64,000 nucleotides of DNA, taken from contig JAWZYV010013180.1 of the NCBI GenBank assembly GCA_038373885.1, forward strand, positions 1 to 64,000, read 5' to 3'. The notes under the pieces were generated by a model. The model searched no databases. It saw only the letters and a program-made list of their open reading frames with translations, and was not told the origin of the DNA. Both the position numbers and the translations under genes were made by a program. The stretch comes from Cheiracanthium punctorium (taxonomy: Eukaryota > Arthropoda > Arachnida > Araneae > Cheiracanthiidae). Each line of letters begins with the position of its first letter. Position 1 is the stretch's first letter. Below are positions 11,251 through 21,778 of this stretch, piece after piece.

Positions 11251-11718
11251 TAACTTGATCGAAAAGCAAATATTATTGGTTGTAAACAACAGAAGAAGAA
11301 AATATTAAAATAAATAAATTTTGATTTGGAATAAATGGAATAAAATCTTTTTTGGGCTATATTTTAAGATTTTCATTAAATTAGAAATGCTATTAAAATT
11401 GAGTAATGCTTAAAATTGCACAATTGTGAATTTTAAAAACTAATTTAAGTTTTAATTCATGCAAAACAAAATGCGCTTTAAACAGCTTACTGGAAAAGGA
11501 TTAACACTGGTAAAAAATTAGTACTGTACATTTTTAATATTATAAATATCCCTAATTATAAGCACACTTCAAATTAAGTTTTCTTTCCAAAAAATTACAT
11601 GAAATAGATTTTCATATTTTATCTTTAAAAACAAAATTATCTTTTTAAGTTTTCAGTATAATTGTCTACAATATCAAATGTTAAGGAACAATATGAAACA
11701 CTAATCTTTTTTTTTATT

Positions 11719-11792
11719 CTAATCAGATGCTTCAACTAAACTTCGACCAAACATATTTGTCAAAACCTCCTTAAACTTCAAAGCAGCAGCAG
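11719..11792 (-). CDS. putative terminal coding exon (right arm)
   Basis: This is the counterpart of 6363-6448. A polypyrimidine tract and TAG acceptor (11793-11795) precede an open segment that starts AAALKFK and ends with VEASD and a TAG stop (11721-11719). Relative to the left arm, 12 bases (four codons after the AAALKFK segment) are absent and one Ala codon is Thr. A length-preserving frame change between duplicate arms is what a coding exon would show, though one case is weak evidence. Confidence 0.45.
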
Positions 11793-12022
11793 CTACAAAA
11801 GAAAGAAAAAAGAAAGCTTTTCAGACATGTAATTGCTACACGATAAAATTAGCTAAAATATTTTAACCACATGCTGGCTGAAAGGTTTAAATTATCAGAA
11901 TGAAATTAGTAAGTTTCCCCATCAAAATCGGGAAATTTTGCATTTTTAAATAAATAATTAGCGTATGAATCAGATTTGACTTTTTGTTACTCTCTTTTAC
12001 TCTTAAAATAATATACTCTGAC

Positions 12023-12060
<38 letters not shown>

Positions 12061-12267
12061 GAATATTTTAAAAATTGATATTGGAAAAACTATTAATTAA
12101 AAAATACATTGTTCATTTCAAAACATATCAAAATTGTATGCTATGCTGTTTTATACTAGTTTTTCAATTAATTAATGAAACAATACTAACTAGCAAGTTT
12201 GATCCCAAGATCCAAGAATTCTTAATTAGATTGGGTTTTAGTTTGAGTTAAGTATTATTAGTGGCAC

Positions 12268-12442
12268 CAGGGGCGTAGCCAGAAATTTTTCACTGGAGGG
12301 GTTACGACTACTACAACTCATATATATGTATACGTGTGTGTGAAAATGTAGTGAAGAATATACATTTTATATGGCAAGAAATTTCTCATGGGGGGGGGGG
12401 GTTATGACCCCCTAACCCCCCCCCCCCTTGGCTACGCCCCTG
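12268..12442. mobile_element. hAT-type MITE, CAGGGGCGTA family (right arm)
   Basis: It begins CAGGGGCGTAGCC, ends GGCTACGCCCCTG, and is flanked by AGTGGCAC (12260-12267 and 12443-12450), the complement of the duplication in the left arm. The interior has expanded G and C runs relative to the other copy. Confidence 0.85.
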
Positions 12443-12521
12443 AGTGGCACCCAAAATTTGCTTAGACTTGGTAGAGAAAAAAAAAATAATTACAGATAAC
12501 AGACTTAGTGATAAATTTTAG

Positions 12522-12695
12522 GGTACTTTTGTATTATCCCGGCAGTCCGCCAGGACGAGCAATTTTTTTGCCAAGAGAAATGCAGATATATGAAATTATT
12601 AATGGTTTTGAATATGATTGGGGCAACAGTTTGGCAACTCATTTGAAGGAAAAATAGTTTGGCTGGAATGACCACCGGGATAATACGTAAGTACC
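12522..12695. mobile_element. hAT-type MITE, GGTACTTACG family (right arm)
   Basis: This is the mirror of 5487-5661, flanked by AATTTTAG (12514-12521 and 12696-12703). Confidence 0.8.
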
Positions 12696-13452
12696 AATTT
12701 TAGGTTGGCCATGGAAGATAAATTTTTTCTAGGGAAATCTAGAATTTAAATATAAACAAATGACACTTTTATGGCATAACTGACTATTCACCACAAATGA
12801 ATTCTCATCCCTAAAGAATAAGCATGTATTGATTACTTTAGGAGTTAATTCCCTTAATGTTATGAGTTTTTTTTTTCCTGGTTACTGTTTCAAATTTAAA
12901 TCAGTTAGTAATAGCACAGGTTAATGCAATGTGTCATGATTTAAGAAAACTGAAAAGCAACAAAATTCAAATTTAACATGTGTTTTCTCTTACATTAACA
13001 CTAATTTCATTGGGATATTGTTTTTTTTTATGTGATTGTGGAATGCTACATTAGGAGTATCTGCCAAGGATGGGGGTGCCTTGGTAGGAGGACTTTATAT
13101 GGGTTTCTAACGCTTATTCACATGTGATATTAGTAACAACTTGAATCAATTTAGTACTATGGTACTATACTATAGCTTTCATTCCTGATATAAAAAATAT
13201 GTATTTGTTTACTAATTGGGGAATACTTAAATTTGTTTACTATTCGGTTGTCGAATATTTAAGTATTTGGCCGAACCATCACGATATACTGTCGAATAGG
13301 TATACTGCCAGTATACCGAATATTCGGTGCATCCCTACATTGTACATTACCATACATAAAGAATTTGTTGATAGCTTCATTACATACTCAGTAACACATG
13401 GTATTACTAAAATTAACACTTACATTATTAAGTCTTTTGGAAACCTATGATA

Positions 13453-13755
13453 TTAGTGTTCAGGTTCTTTCACTCTAGCTGTGTCACAAAGGACACACTT
13501 AACATGGGAGGACTTCTTTTTTCTGTAAAAAGAAAAACTAATTAAAAAGGGGGTAAAGTCAAAACAAAAAGTTTTAGAAATGACAATATTGAAGCAAAAT
13601 AGCTTGTACATTTACATGAAATATTTTTACAAATAACTTTTATTTGCAATGTCTGTAACCAAGGGTAGATCTTGTGTTTTGTTTTCTTTTTGTGCTGCAC
13701 CTCGGGCAATCTCTGAAATTATTTTGGTGGCCCCCAAGTACAGTTTGTTGCCCAT
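13453..13755 (-). CDS. small two-exon gene, 64 residues, intact copy
   Basis: The start codon is at 13755-13753. Exon 1 encodes a basic/polar 41-residue stretch beginning MGNKLYLGATKIIS and ends at a GTAAAA donor (13630-13625). The intron of about 108 bp ends in a TTTTTACAG acceptor (13523), and exon 2 runs from 13522 to TAA at 13455-13453. The exons join in frame to give 64 residues. The C-terminal part has KKKSSHVKCVLCDTARVKE, with a CxxC pair that could bind metal or form a disulfide. There is no signal peptide or membrane segment. I do not recognise the family. The upstream 400 bases, shared by both arms, may be promoter and leader. The left-arm copy is broken three times, so this one would be the only functional copy. 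The gene model is inferred from splice signals alone. Confidence 0.45.
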
Positions 13756-14367
13756 GCAACTTTTGCTATACATTTTTTTTTTTTTTTTTTTTTTTTTTAA
13801 TTGCGGCCGTTACTATGAAAAATGGATTTTTTACTACGTCTGATTTGACTATGATGGCAGATTTCTCTTGACGGTGATTGGCTGTTTGTAAACAAATAGG
13901 AAATGAGCACACTGAAGATAAAACAATAGCAGTTTCTTTCTTTCTACTCTTTTTGATAATTACCGTGAAAGAAAATTCTTTTCTTTTTGGTTGCCCTAAG
14001 GGCGACTGAATTCTTTGTTTTACTTGCCCGTTTAAAAATCTGACTGCCCTGGGTAAGCAGACAACCGCAACTTTTGAGCGCTGTCTGTAACTGAGTTCGA
14101 ATAATTTTAGATTATGCAACTCTGTTAGTAGTGTCCACAAGGCTGCTTTTTATTACAGCAAAACTACAAAAGTTATCTGCGTAATGGGGGGATCAGGGGT
14201 GGCAAATAGGGGGTGCAGTTGCACAACCAAATGAAAAACTGAAATGCAACCCCTGGGGGGTGGGGAGAATGCCTTTGGGCCGAGAACTTTAAAGGAATAT
14301 TCACATTACAACAACTGGAGAAAACCATGGGAAAAATAACTATATTTCATTATATGATAGATCATCA

Positions 14368-14635
14368 TTTCTCATCTCTCCTATACAGTCGAACACTTAT
14401 AGCAAACCCAGTATATAACGAACTAAGGCACGTATCCAGGCTGGTGGTTAAGGCAACTGTAAGCCAGCCCCCCCCCCCCCGAATATATGACTGTTTACTT
14501 AGCTTACAGACGAAACTTAGGTTACAATTTGATACACAGTCCTCAACAAAATAAAATCTTAGGTATGGCACTCCATATCAAAATAAAATTAAGATTTTTA
14601 AAGTAGTAAAAGTTATGTAATGGAAACAAATGATG
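14368..14635. other. spacer between palindrome and hAT element
   Basis: No gene is visible. It begins with a TACAGTCGAACACTTATAGC segment resembling a Tigger-type end, with no partner found, and includes a C12 homopolymer near 14468. Confidence 0.4.
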
Positions 14636-14684
14636 CAGGGTTGGCTAGTTTTTGACACATGACAGTTTTAACCATGGTTTAAAC

Positions 14685-15136
14685 CATAGGTTCCCAACGT
14701 GGGCGATAATGCCCCCCTGTGGGCGTTTGAGGCTTTCAGGGGGGCGGTAAAAGACCCAGAGAAAATTGGGAGGCGTTGATATGGCACGAAGGGGCGTGGG
14801 AAGATTAACCAAATATAGTCTAAAAAGACTTAAAAATCACTCTGATAATTCATTTCTATCACGTGTGCGAAAATTCACTTATTTCGATATGAGACTTCGC
14901 TGTTGAGAGAAAGAGATACCTCTCTAAAACTTTTATTCCTCTTTTTGAAATAAAGAAGAAATTCAGTAGAGTTCCAATTCCAACAATGTTTTATCTATTA
15001 GTAATTTTTTAAAAATTTAGTTCTTGTTTTCACCATGCATTATGTACGCTCTTATTTCTCTGGGGTGGAAGGGGGGCGGTATTGAAATATTCACTAGAAA
15101 AGGGGGCGCCAGTTCAAAAAAGGTTGGGAACCTATG
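14685..15136. mobile_element. nested hAT-type MITE, CATAGGTTCCCAAC family
   Basis: The TIRs CATAGGTTCCCAAC and GTTGGGAACCTATG are flanked by GTTTAAAC on both sides (14677-14684 and 15137-15144). The target word is itself palindromic, so the exact border is ambiguous by a few bases. It is 452 bp and non-coding. Confidence 0.75.
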
Positions 15137-15627
15137 GTTTAAACCATCATGTCAAAAACCTCAAATATTGAAAAAATAAACAATACTTTTAAGTGTTTTA
15201 CTTTATTTCAAAATAGCTTGTACTTTAATATCTGCAATGAATTAATCAATTAATATTTAGAAAAATAAAGCACAGAAAAAATGCTTACTTTGTTTACATC
15301 TATCAGGTTTATTTATTTTTAAGAAGTAGACCATTATGTACTTTTTAAGGATGTGCTTACTGATAGCATTAAGTCCCAAAATTTTTTACTAATTCTATTT
15401 TGAATAGAAAACTTTAGTATAGTGATAGTTAAAACGACCTGATCTTTATCTCTTTAGTCTAAATGAGTGAAATTGCTATGCTATTGGCTATTCCTTAAAG
15501 CCTTTTTAATTTAGATATTTAGATTAAACCAAAAATAAACTTGATGTTTCTTCTAGGAAATGTTTACCCATACTTTAGTTTGAAATTTTTGAAAAACTGC
15601 AGAATATTATTCATTAATTACATATAT

Positions 15628-15837
15628 CAGTGGCATAGCCAAGGGGGATAGGGGAGTCACAACCCCCTCGAATGAGGAATATTTTTGTCATACAAGAAGT
15701 ATATTCTTCGTCATACAAAAAGTATATTCTTCACTCCCGTATCACACACACACGTATACATATTTGTGAGTTGCAGTAGTTGTAACCCCCCCCACACACA
15801 CACACACACACGCAATAAATTTCTGGCTGTGCCACTG
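15628..15837. mobile_element. nested hAT-type MITE, CAGTGGCATAGCC variant
   Basis: It begins CAGTGGCATAGCCAAGG, ends CTGGCTGTGCCACTG, and is flanked by ACATATAT/ACATATAC. Its interior shares sequence with the CAGGGGCGTA family (TGTCATACAA, ACACACGTATACATAT). A CA microsatellite lies at 15789-15811. Confidence 0.8.
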
Positions 15838-15948
15838 ACATATACAATTTTTATATATATAGTATTGTATACATTAAATTTATAAATTTGTATTATATAA
15901 ATGGTATTAAACTAACTATTCTTAGTGAGCACAACTTATGTGCTAGTA

Positions 15949-17281
15949 TAATTGTTATATTTTAATATAATTAATTTTAATTAGGCATTTAGTTTAATGC
16001 AAAATGTAAATACACTGCATAATTAGTTTGCAAATTGTTCTCTTTTTTTTATGGATTAGTTTTTGACGGTTTAAACCAGTTTTTGATGCTTGTCATGTCG
16101 AAAAACAGTTTTTGAAGTCTAAAACCCAACCCTGAAATGATGGTATATCACATGCAAAATGAAACTCAAAGTACGCTGCGAACTACTAGACTAACCACTA
16201 AACAATAAAAAAAATAACAATTTGTATTTCCTCCTATTTTCTTAGCTACTTAATACTGAATATAATTCTTGTGTTTCTTCACATTAATTTTAAACACATG
16301 AGCTTTAAACGTTTCAAAAGCTCTACATTCACCCCCCCCCCCAAAAAAAAATTAGAAGTATGTTCCGAGACTAAATTAGAACTTCCGATATAAACTGCGA
16401 TGAAGATAAACTTCTTTGCTTCTAAGAAGCTGAAATCACCCCCCCCCCCAAGCTTCGATATTATATTTTTAGTGTGCACTATATCAAAAATAACTCAGTA
16501 TTTTTTGTGCACTATATCAAAAATAACTCAGTATTTTTTGTGCTCTATAACAATCACAATAAAAATGTACAAGAATATTTCACATAATGGCCGCAACGGC
16601 AAATAGATTTACGTTCTCTTTCAAAATGTAACATAGAAAGTGCAGACAAAAACACCTTTCACGAAATATTTACACAATTGTAGAAAAAAAATACTGATTT
16701 GATGTGCAGCATATTCTTTGTTGCATTGTCATATAAACAAACAATACGTAAATCAATATATAAAAAAACAATGTAAATGACAGTTAAATAACATAAAAGA
16801 TATACTTACATTTTAGAAGATAATTCTATATCCTTTGCCATGACGATCAGCAATGTATCCTAAAATTGCGCGAGTTGAATGTCGTAAACATAATATCATT
16901 TCTGGGATATTCCCTGATATTCACCAATGTTGTAAACTGAATATCATTTCTGCGATATTCCCCGATATTCACCAATGTTGTAAACAGAATATCATTTCTG
17001 CGATATTCCCTGATATTCACCGATGTTTAAAATAGTATATTGAAATGAGTATATAGCTAAAAAATTGGACTAAATGAAAAAAAACAAACATTAGGATGTT
17101 ATTTCTGAATGATAAGATTATAAAATAATTGAAGAAATTCTCTTAAATGTTTTTAAAAAGGATTACTTTTAATTAATATCTACCAATGTCGGCAGATGTC
17201 GTAAATTCAATGTATGACATTCAGAGACTTTCAAAATATTGCCCGATATCGGTGGACATTCGTCAATATCTTTGTGCTACC
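15949..17281 (-). repeat. inverted repeat partner of 62571-64000
   Basis: The reverse complement of this block runs collinearly with 62571 to the end of the window. The inner boundary in both copies is CCCAGGTAGCACAAAGATATTG-like sequence (CCCAGGTAGCACAAAGATA), beyond which the flanks differ, as at a transposon terminus. The block includes the 48-bp tandem units at 16883-17026. The match was still going when the window ended, so the full length is unknown. Confidence 0.85.
16883..17026. repeat. three 48-bp tandem units
   Basis: Three contiguous units of 48 bp, each with GTAAAC, ATATCATTTCTG and GATATTC marks. The unit length is a multiple of three, so the frame stays open (repeating NIISAIFPDIHQCCKQ), but this is a by-product of period and base content. 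The mirrored array lies at about 62825-62968. Confidence 0.8.
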
Positions 17282-17283
17282 TG

Positions 17284-17683
17284 GGAACTACAGAAAATTT
17301 TTCATTTCATTTTAAAGCATTAAAAAATTCTCTTTTGAGTTATAATTTCAAACCAAAAAAATGTCTACATGTGAAATATTAATTAGTCAAGTCCTCCCCC
17401 CCCCAAATTTCTTTTACAATCAATATTTTCCTTGATGGGAGAAACATGAAAACAATATTCAGAAATGTTGGAAACCAATATTGCTCAATGTCAAAAAATA
17501 ATATTTACGAATATCAGAAAAAGATATTCCTGGATATCTGAAAACAATATTCAGAAATGTTGGAAACTGATACCTCTGAATGTCAAAAAATAATATTCAG
17601 GAATATCATTTAGGGGGGGTCCATTTAATATTGCCCAATATTGTAATTTTGATATTGGGCAATATCTCTGTGCTACCTGGGTT
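17284..17683 (-). repeat. partial copy of palindrome-centre repeat
   Basis: The left part (ACTACAGAAAATTTTTCATT onward) matches the half-palindrome unit at 9475-9640. The right part matches 8921-9250 in reverse and ends CTCTGTGCTACCTGGG. The segment abuts the copia gag at about 17685 and truncates it, so it inserted into, or was joined to, that copia. Confidence 0.75.
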
Positions 17684-17684
17684 T

Positions 17685-18732
17685 AACAACCCCTTTCCCC
17701 TCAATGGGAAAAGTTACTCCCTGAATAGCAACAGCCATTTCCTCACCATGTAAGGGTTCATATTCAATAAATAGACTTCTATCTTTGCAAAAGTGGTGGG
17801 AGGCAGCCGTGTCAAATATCCAGCTGCTTTGCATATCAGTTTCACTAAAGTTAGCCTGTGTAATGAAAAAAAGGGAGACTGACTTATCTGTATGAGTCCC
17901 AGGTGCAGGTTTAGATCTCCTGGCTCTGGACTGCCTGCGGCTGGCTTCCCGGTCGTCTCTCCTCCTTTGCGGGCTTGCACTCAGCGACGAATTTAACGTC
18001 GGGGAGGGGGTCATCCTTTCGTTCCGGGCATTCGTCGGTTTCTTGCATTGGCTTTTATAGAGTCCGGGTTTTTTGCAGCGATGACAAATTATCTGAGGCT
18101 TGAACTTCGGTTGAATTTGATGGGCTTCAACTGCCCAGCTACTTTGACGATCAGAGTCTCTTAAGCTAATACTTGACTCTTCAGCCACTAATTCCAACAA
18201 AATATCTTTAAAAATAAATTTTTCCTCGGGCCATCGTAATATTATTTGCACGATGCTATCAAACTGTTCAGGCAGGAACCGCAATAGTTGAAATGATAGG
18301 TATTTTTCCTCGGTAGGCTGGTTTATGGCACTCAAATGTTCAGAGATTCGTTTCAAACGGGCAGCAAATAAATCGATGCTTTCATCTGTATCAATTTTAC
18401 ATGAACACAGTTCGGTAAATAAGTACATATGCCTTGACTGATTATCGGGTGGAAAATGTAGTTTCAGCCTTTTCCACAATGTGACTACATCATCACAATC
18501 CTCTATAATTCGGCGATACTCGGGTTCCACATTCAAATAAATGGTCGACAGTGCAGCTCTGGATCTGGTGTCCCAGTCCTTTAATTCCTTATCCGTCACA
18601 CCTTTCGTAGTGTCGACAACAGGCTTCTGTTCAGTGCCAGTCACTATACTCCACGCATTCTTCTCAAGAAGCAAATATTTTATATTGAAGCCCAATTTTC
18701 ATAATTTAGGGCATTCAACTTTTCAATAGTCG
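17685..18732 (-). pseudogene. gag: Ty1/copia gag and start of protease, truncated
   Basis: The frame encodes a copia-type Gag: an N-terminal UBN2-like region with ERIIED- and KLHFPPDN-type motifs, then a zinc knuckle variant CHRCKKPGLYKSQCKK in which the usual His is Tyr-like (CX2CX8C with no clear His). A basic tail follows, then the opening of the aspartic protease, WIFDTAASHHFCKDRSLF, where the usual D-S/T-G reads DTA. The natural start is an ATG near 18749-18747, and a one-base deletion after NYENW (about 18697) breaks that start from the main frame. The 3' end is cut at about 17685 by the neighbouring repeat, so integrase, RT and RNase H are missing. It lies just downstream of its own LTR and primer site. 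Confidence 0.85.
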
Positions 18733-18739
18733 GTTGGAG

Positions 18740-18852
18740 TACCGCCATAGCCAATTTCTTCCCCCCCCCCCCCCCCGTCTAAAGTAATCAACAGTCTCTA
18801 GGGCCAACAAACAATTTCACAGTCATGCTTGCTAAGCATTATAGGGCTGATT
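18740..18852 (-). other. copia leader with poly-G tract
   Basis: This untranslated leader lies between primer site and gag. A G/C homopolymer of about 16 bases (18762-18777) sits directly upstream of the gag ATG. It contains no reading frame of note. Confidence 0.5.
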
Positions 18853-18864
18853 CGCCCATAACCA
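18853..18864 (-). promoter_or_regulatory. copia primer-binding site, half-tRNA type
   Basis: On the minus strand the leader reads TGGTTATGGGCG directly after the LTR end. This is complementary to the anticodon region of initiator tRNA-Met, the internal half-tRNA primer used by copia elements, rather than to a tRNA 3' end. Confidence 0.7.
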
Positions 18865-18866
18865 CA

Positions 18867-19344
18867 TGTTGGGTAGTAGGCATACTACCCTTCTAAAACT
18901 GACTAATACTTAAGCAGAGTGTGCTGGCAGGTTTGAAAAAAGACAAAGTTTTAAAATCAAATTAAATTTATTTAACTTATAACACATATTAATTAAGTTG
19001 AACTTAAAAAAAGAATTAATTAGCTCCAGTACTAAATGTACACGAAAAATCATTGTAACAATACGGGCTCATGTCGAGCCGCCGAAAAAATACCTGCCAA
19101 GCGCCGCACGACCGGTAAACGCATACCTCGTTCACCTGTGAAAAACGCCGTCTCTTATACAAACCCAGCCGAATAACTTCTGCCATGACGTCACAACCCG
19201 GCGCGGCACAGAGAGAAAGATGCAAATGCGAGCTGCCGAAGGATTACGTAACACAGCTGCGGGCGAGCGAGCGGGAAGACGAAACATCGCTCTAGTGGTA
19301 TCGTTATCGCTTAAGTGGCGGAGAAATAAGCAACTAGGCTAACA
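18867..19344 (-). mobile_element. copia 5' LTR
   Basis: In minus orientation it runs from TGTTAGCCTAGTTGC to CTACTACCCAACA, giving the TG...CA ends of an LTR of about 478 bp. A TATA-like TTTGTATAAGAGAC lies mid-way and an AATAAAT follows. It joins directly to the primer site. No target duplication can be tested because the 3' half of the element is missing. Confidence 0.65.
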
Positions 19345-19423
19345 CTTACTCTCTTTTGAAAAAAAAATTTTTTTTTACTTGTTTGAAGCAGTTTCTTTTG
19401 CCATGTCATGGAAGGCGGGCCAT

Positions 19424-20029
19424 TGTTAGGAAAAGTAACTGTAAACCTTACCTTAATGGTTCGATGACATGTGGTTGTGATTTTCTTTATTATAACTGAA
19501 TGCTGTATAACTTAACTTTAATTATTTGCCTTAAATCTAAAGGCACATATAGCTTTTATTTTTCTTAATTAAAGTTCGTACTTAACACTATTCTAATATT
19601 AATGTTTCAAACAAGCACCTAATTGCTGCAAAGCGTTTTGCATAATGTGTTTCTGTGTTTGGCCGCTAGAGGTGCTGTACTCCCGGCAACTTGCCGCGGA
19701 GCTATTTTCCTTTTTCTTTTCACGTCACAGGTCCGCAGTAATTAGTGATGTCGCTGCCTGGCCGACAGTATAAAAGTTCGCCATTCGCGCCGCCGCTTCC
19801 AATAAAGCCTTTTGATACCCTGCAAGTTTATTTCAAGACAATGCTGTTCGACCCAGTACCATAGACTCGTTTGTAATCCTGAACGCCCGACGACACATGG
19901 ATGCTGTACTACATCAAATATCTGTTTTTTTCTTTGTTCATCCCCATCTGTATACAAGCTTCACACCTCATTATTAAAATAAAAGAACTATCAAGGTAAA
20001 TGCTTTTGTCATCTTTTACCTGGCAAGCC
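19424..20029 (+). mobile_element. Gypsy-type LTR, copy 1
   Basis: It begins TGTTAGGAAAAG and matches 28336-29032 to the shared end TTTACCTGGCAAGCC. The TATA box TATAAAA is at 19769-19775, and an AATAAAGCC polyadenylation signal follows about 30 bp later. Relative to copy 2 it lacks about 90 bp between TATA box and signal. It lies next to a Gypsy RT fragment of opposite strand, so it is not that fragment's own LTR. No target duplication was found. Confidence 0.65.
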
Positions 20030-20094
20030 CTCAATTCATTTTCTTACTAGCTTTCACTGCTTTAAAATTTTGAAGTATAAAAACTCTGCTAAAC

Positions 20095-20959
20095 ACAGGC
20101 AGTAAGCTTCCTTGAGAAGAAGGCAAGAGTTCGACAGCCTTTAAGAGTATGCACTTGCAGCACAGCACCAATGGCTGTATCCGAAGCGTCAGTTACAAGG
20201 GATAGCTTGTCCTCAGGTGCATGATATGCTAAGGTAGCAGCATTAGCTAGGTCATCCTTGCACTTTTGAAAAGCATGAATAGCTTCTTCAGTCCAAGTAA
20301 GTAGTCGATTGTCTTTTTTTTTTGCTGTCTTTAAGGTAATGAGTCAGAGGCACTTGATGCAAAGCTGCTGATGACAAGAAACGTCTATAGAAGTTTACCA
20401 TTGCCAGGACACGACGAAGTTCAGCTACGGTTGTAGGCTGTAGGAAAGTACAGATAGTTTCGACTTTCTCCGGCAGTGGGCGAACACCGTCTTCAGTGAT
20501 AAAGCATCCCAAGAATTTCACCTCTTTCATACCGAAGACACACTTAGAAGGGTTCAAAGTGAGACCAGCATTTTGTAGTCGCATAAATACTTGCTTCAGA
20601 TGAGATACATGCTCTATTTTGTCAGCTGAGCATATTAAGATGTTATCGAGATAAGTGATACAAAAATTTAGAAGTACACTATTTATATATTGCTGGAAAG
20701 TTTGACCTGAATTGCGCAATACAAATGGCATGTATACGAATTCCCAGAGACCAAATGGCATATTCACAGCTGTCTTTGGAATGTCCTCGGGAAAGACGGG
20801 AATTTGGTTGTAAGCACGGGTGAGATCTAAAGTAGAAAAAATTCTATTCCCAGCAAGCATTTGTGTACAGTTTCGGGATCTGACATCAACAAGCCATTTC
20901 ACCACCTTTTTCTTTCTTTTTTTTGAGAAATAGCTGTGAACATGAGAACACAACTGCAC
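20095..20959 (-). pseudogene. pol: Gypsy reverse transcriptase and RNase H fragment
   Basis: The minus-strand frame 20959-20288 encodes RT motifs in order: FSTLDLTRAYNQIPV, TAVNMPFGLWEF, TFQQYI, then the active-site region ITYLDNILICS (the usual DD is DN), LNPSKCVFG and VKFLGCFI, and the connection domain FYRRFLS. After a frame change near 20300 the RNase H start (LVTDASDTAIGAVL) reads on to about 20095. The N-terminal thumb side, the rest of RNase H and the integrase are gone. The changed catalytic Asp, frame change and missing ends make it dead. Confidence 0.85.
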
Positions 20960-21741
20960 TTTAGAATTGTTGGTGCATTTCTGTTTTCATCCAAAAACCC
21001 ATCCTGTATTTCTTCTCCTCCCTATTAGGGGATTCATCTTGGATTCTTCTTTGTTGTCAGCTTGCCAATTTTTTGCGCTAAAGATAGTACATTCCGTCTT
21101 GACAGGTTTTTTGTCCTAAAAATAGACAAACATGAAGTTCGTTTCCGTTTCTTACAGGTTAACATACATTGAAAAACATTTACTGCCACTGGGACTAACT
21201 GTTTTTTCCAGTTAAGACAGGTTTCCGTTTCATACAGGGTCCGTCTTAGACAGGTTTTACTGTATTATAATGAAATTGCAAACTTTAATTCACCAGAATT
21301 GAATATGCAAGCAAACCCACCCCGAAACAGATTATGCAATGCAAAATAAACTGAGAGTACAAAGTGGTGGCGGACGAAAAGATCGTATCAATCTGCCTCA
21401 AAAGTGCACATATATCTTTGGGATTTGATGCAGTGAATATAAAACCTTCTATGAGTAAAATAAATAAAAACTGTGAGAAAAACAAGCATAAAATGTCTTT
21501 AAGTCTTCATAATGTTTGGTGCTGCCATCTATTTGCATTTTGAGGAGATACAAAACAGAACAATTTTTTTTTTGGTTAATACCAATTTATTACTATTTGA
21601 AAGGCCGAATTTTGTCCGGATTATAGAAATTCTGGATTTTGGAAGTCCGGATTTGAGAGGTTCTACTGTATATGTTTACCTTTAACAATTCAAAAAGAAT
21701 CTCACAAATAATCTTCATAATCTCAAATTTGAATCATTAAA

Positions 21742-21778
<37 letters not shown>

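Larger units (their letters stand above)
9477..14367 (-). repeat. right arm of giant palindrome
   Basis: This is the reverse-complement counterpart of 1048-8684, without the 2.75 kb insertion. The outer boundary is near 14367, where ATCATATAATG-type sequence gives way to unrelated sequence. This arm keeps the intact form of the small two-exon gene. It also carries the mirrored MITEs at 10821, 12268 and 12522, each with the same target duplication as its partner. Confidence 0.9.
14636..16134. mobile_element. 1.5 kb non-autonomous hAT element with AAATGATG duplication
   Basis: It begins CAGGGTTGGCTAGTTTTTGA, ends AAAACCCAACCCTG, and is flanked by exact AAATGATG (14628-14635 and 16135-16142). 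Subterminal sequence is rich in GGTTTAAACC and GTTTTTGA pieces. There is no transposase remnant. Two smaller MITEs are nested inside (14685-15136 and 15628-15837). The inverted copy near 63808 shows the same terminus next to CATCATTT, so the element was already there when the 15949-17281 block was duplicated. Confidence 0.85.

Noticed and set aside
16853..17035. CRISPR-like or protein-repeat array
   Set aside because: The 48-bp units are contiguous with no spacers, and the 16-residue periodic frame follows from the period length.
21744..21773. Possible origin or attachment site at the TA-rich run
   Set aside because: A simple (TA)n microsatellite, of which several occur in the window.
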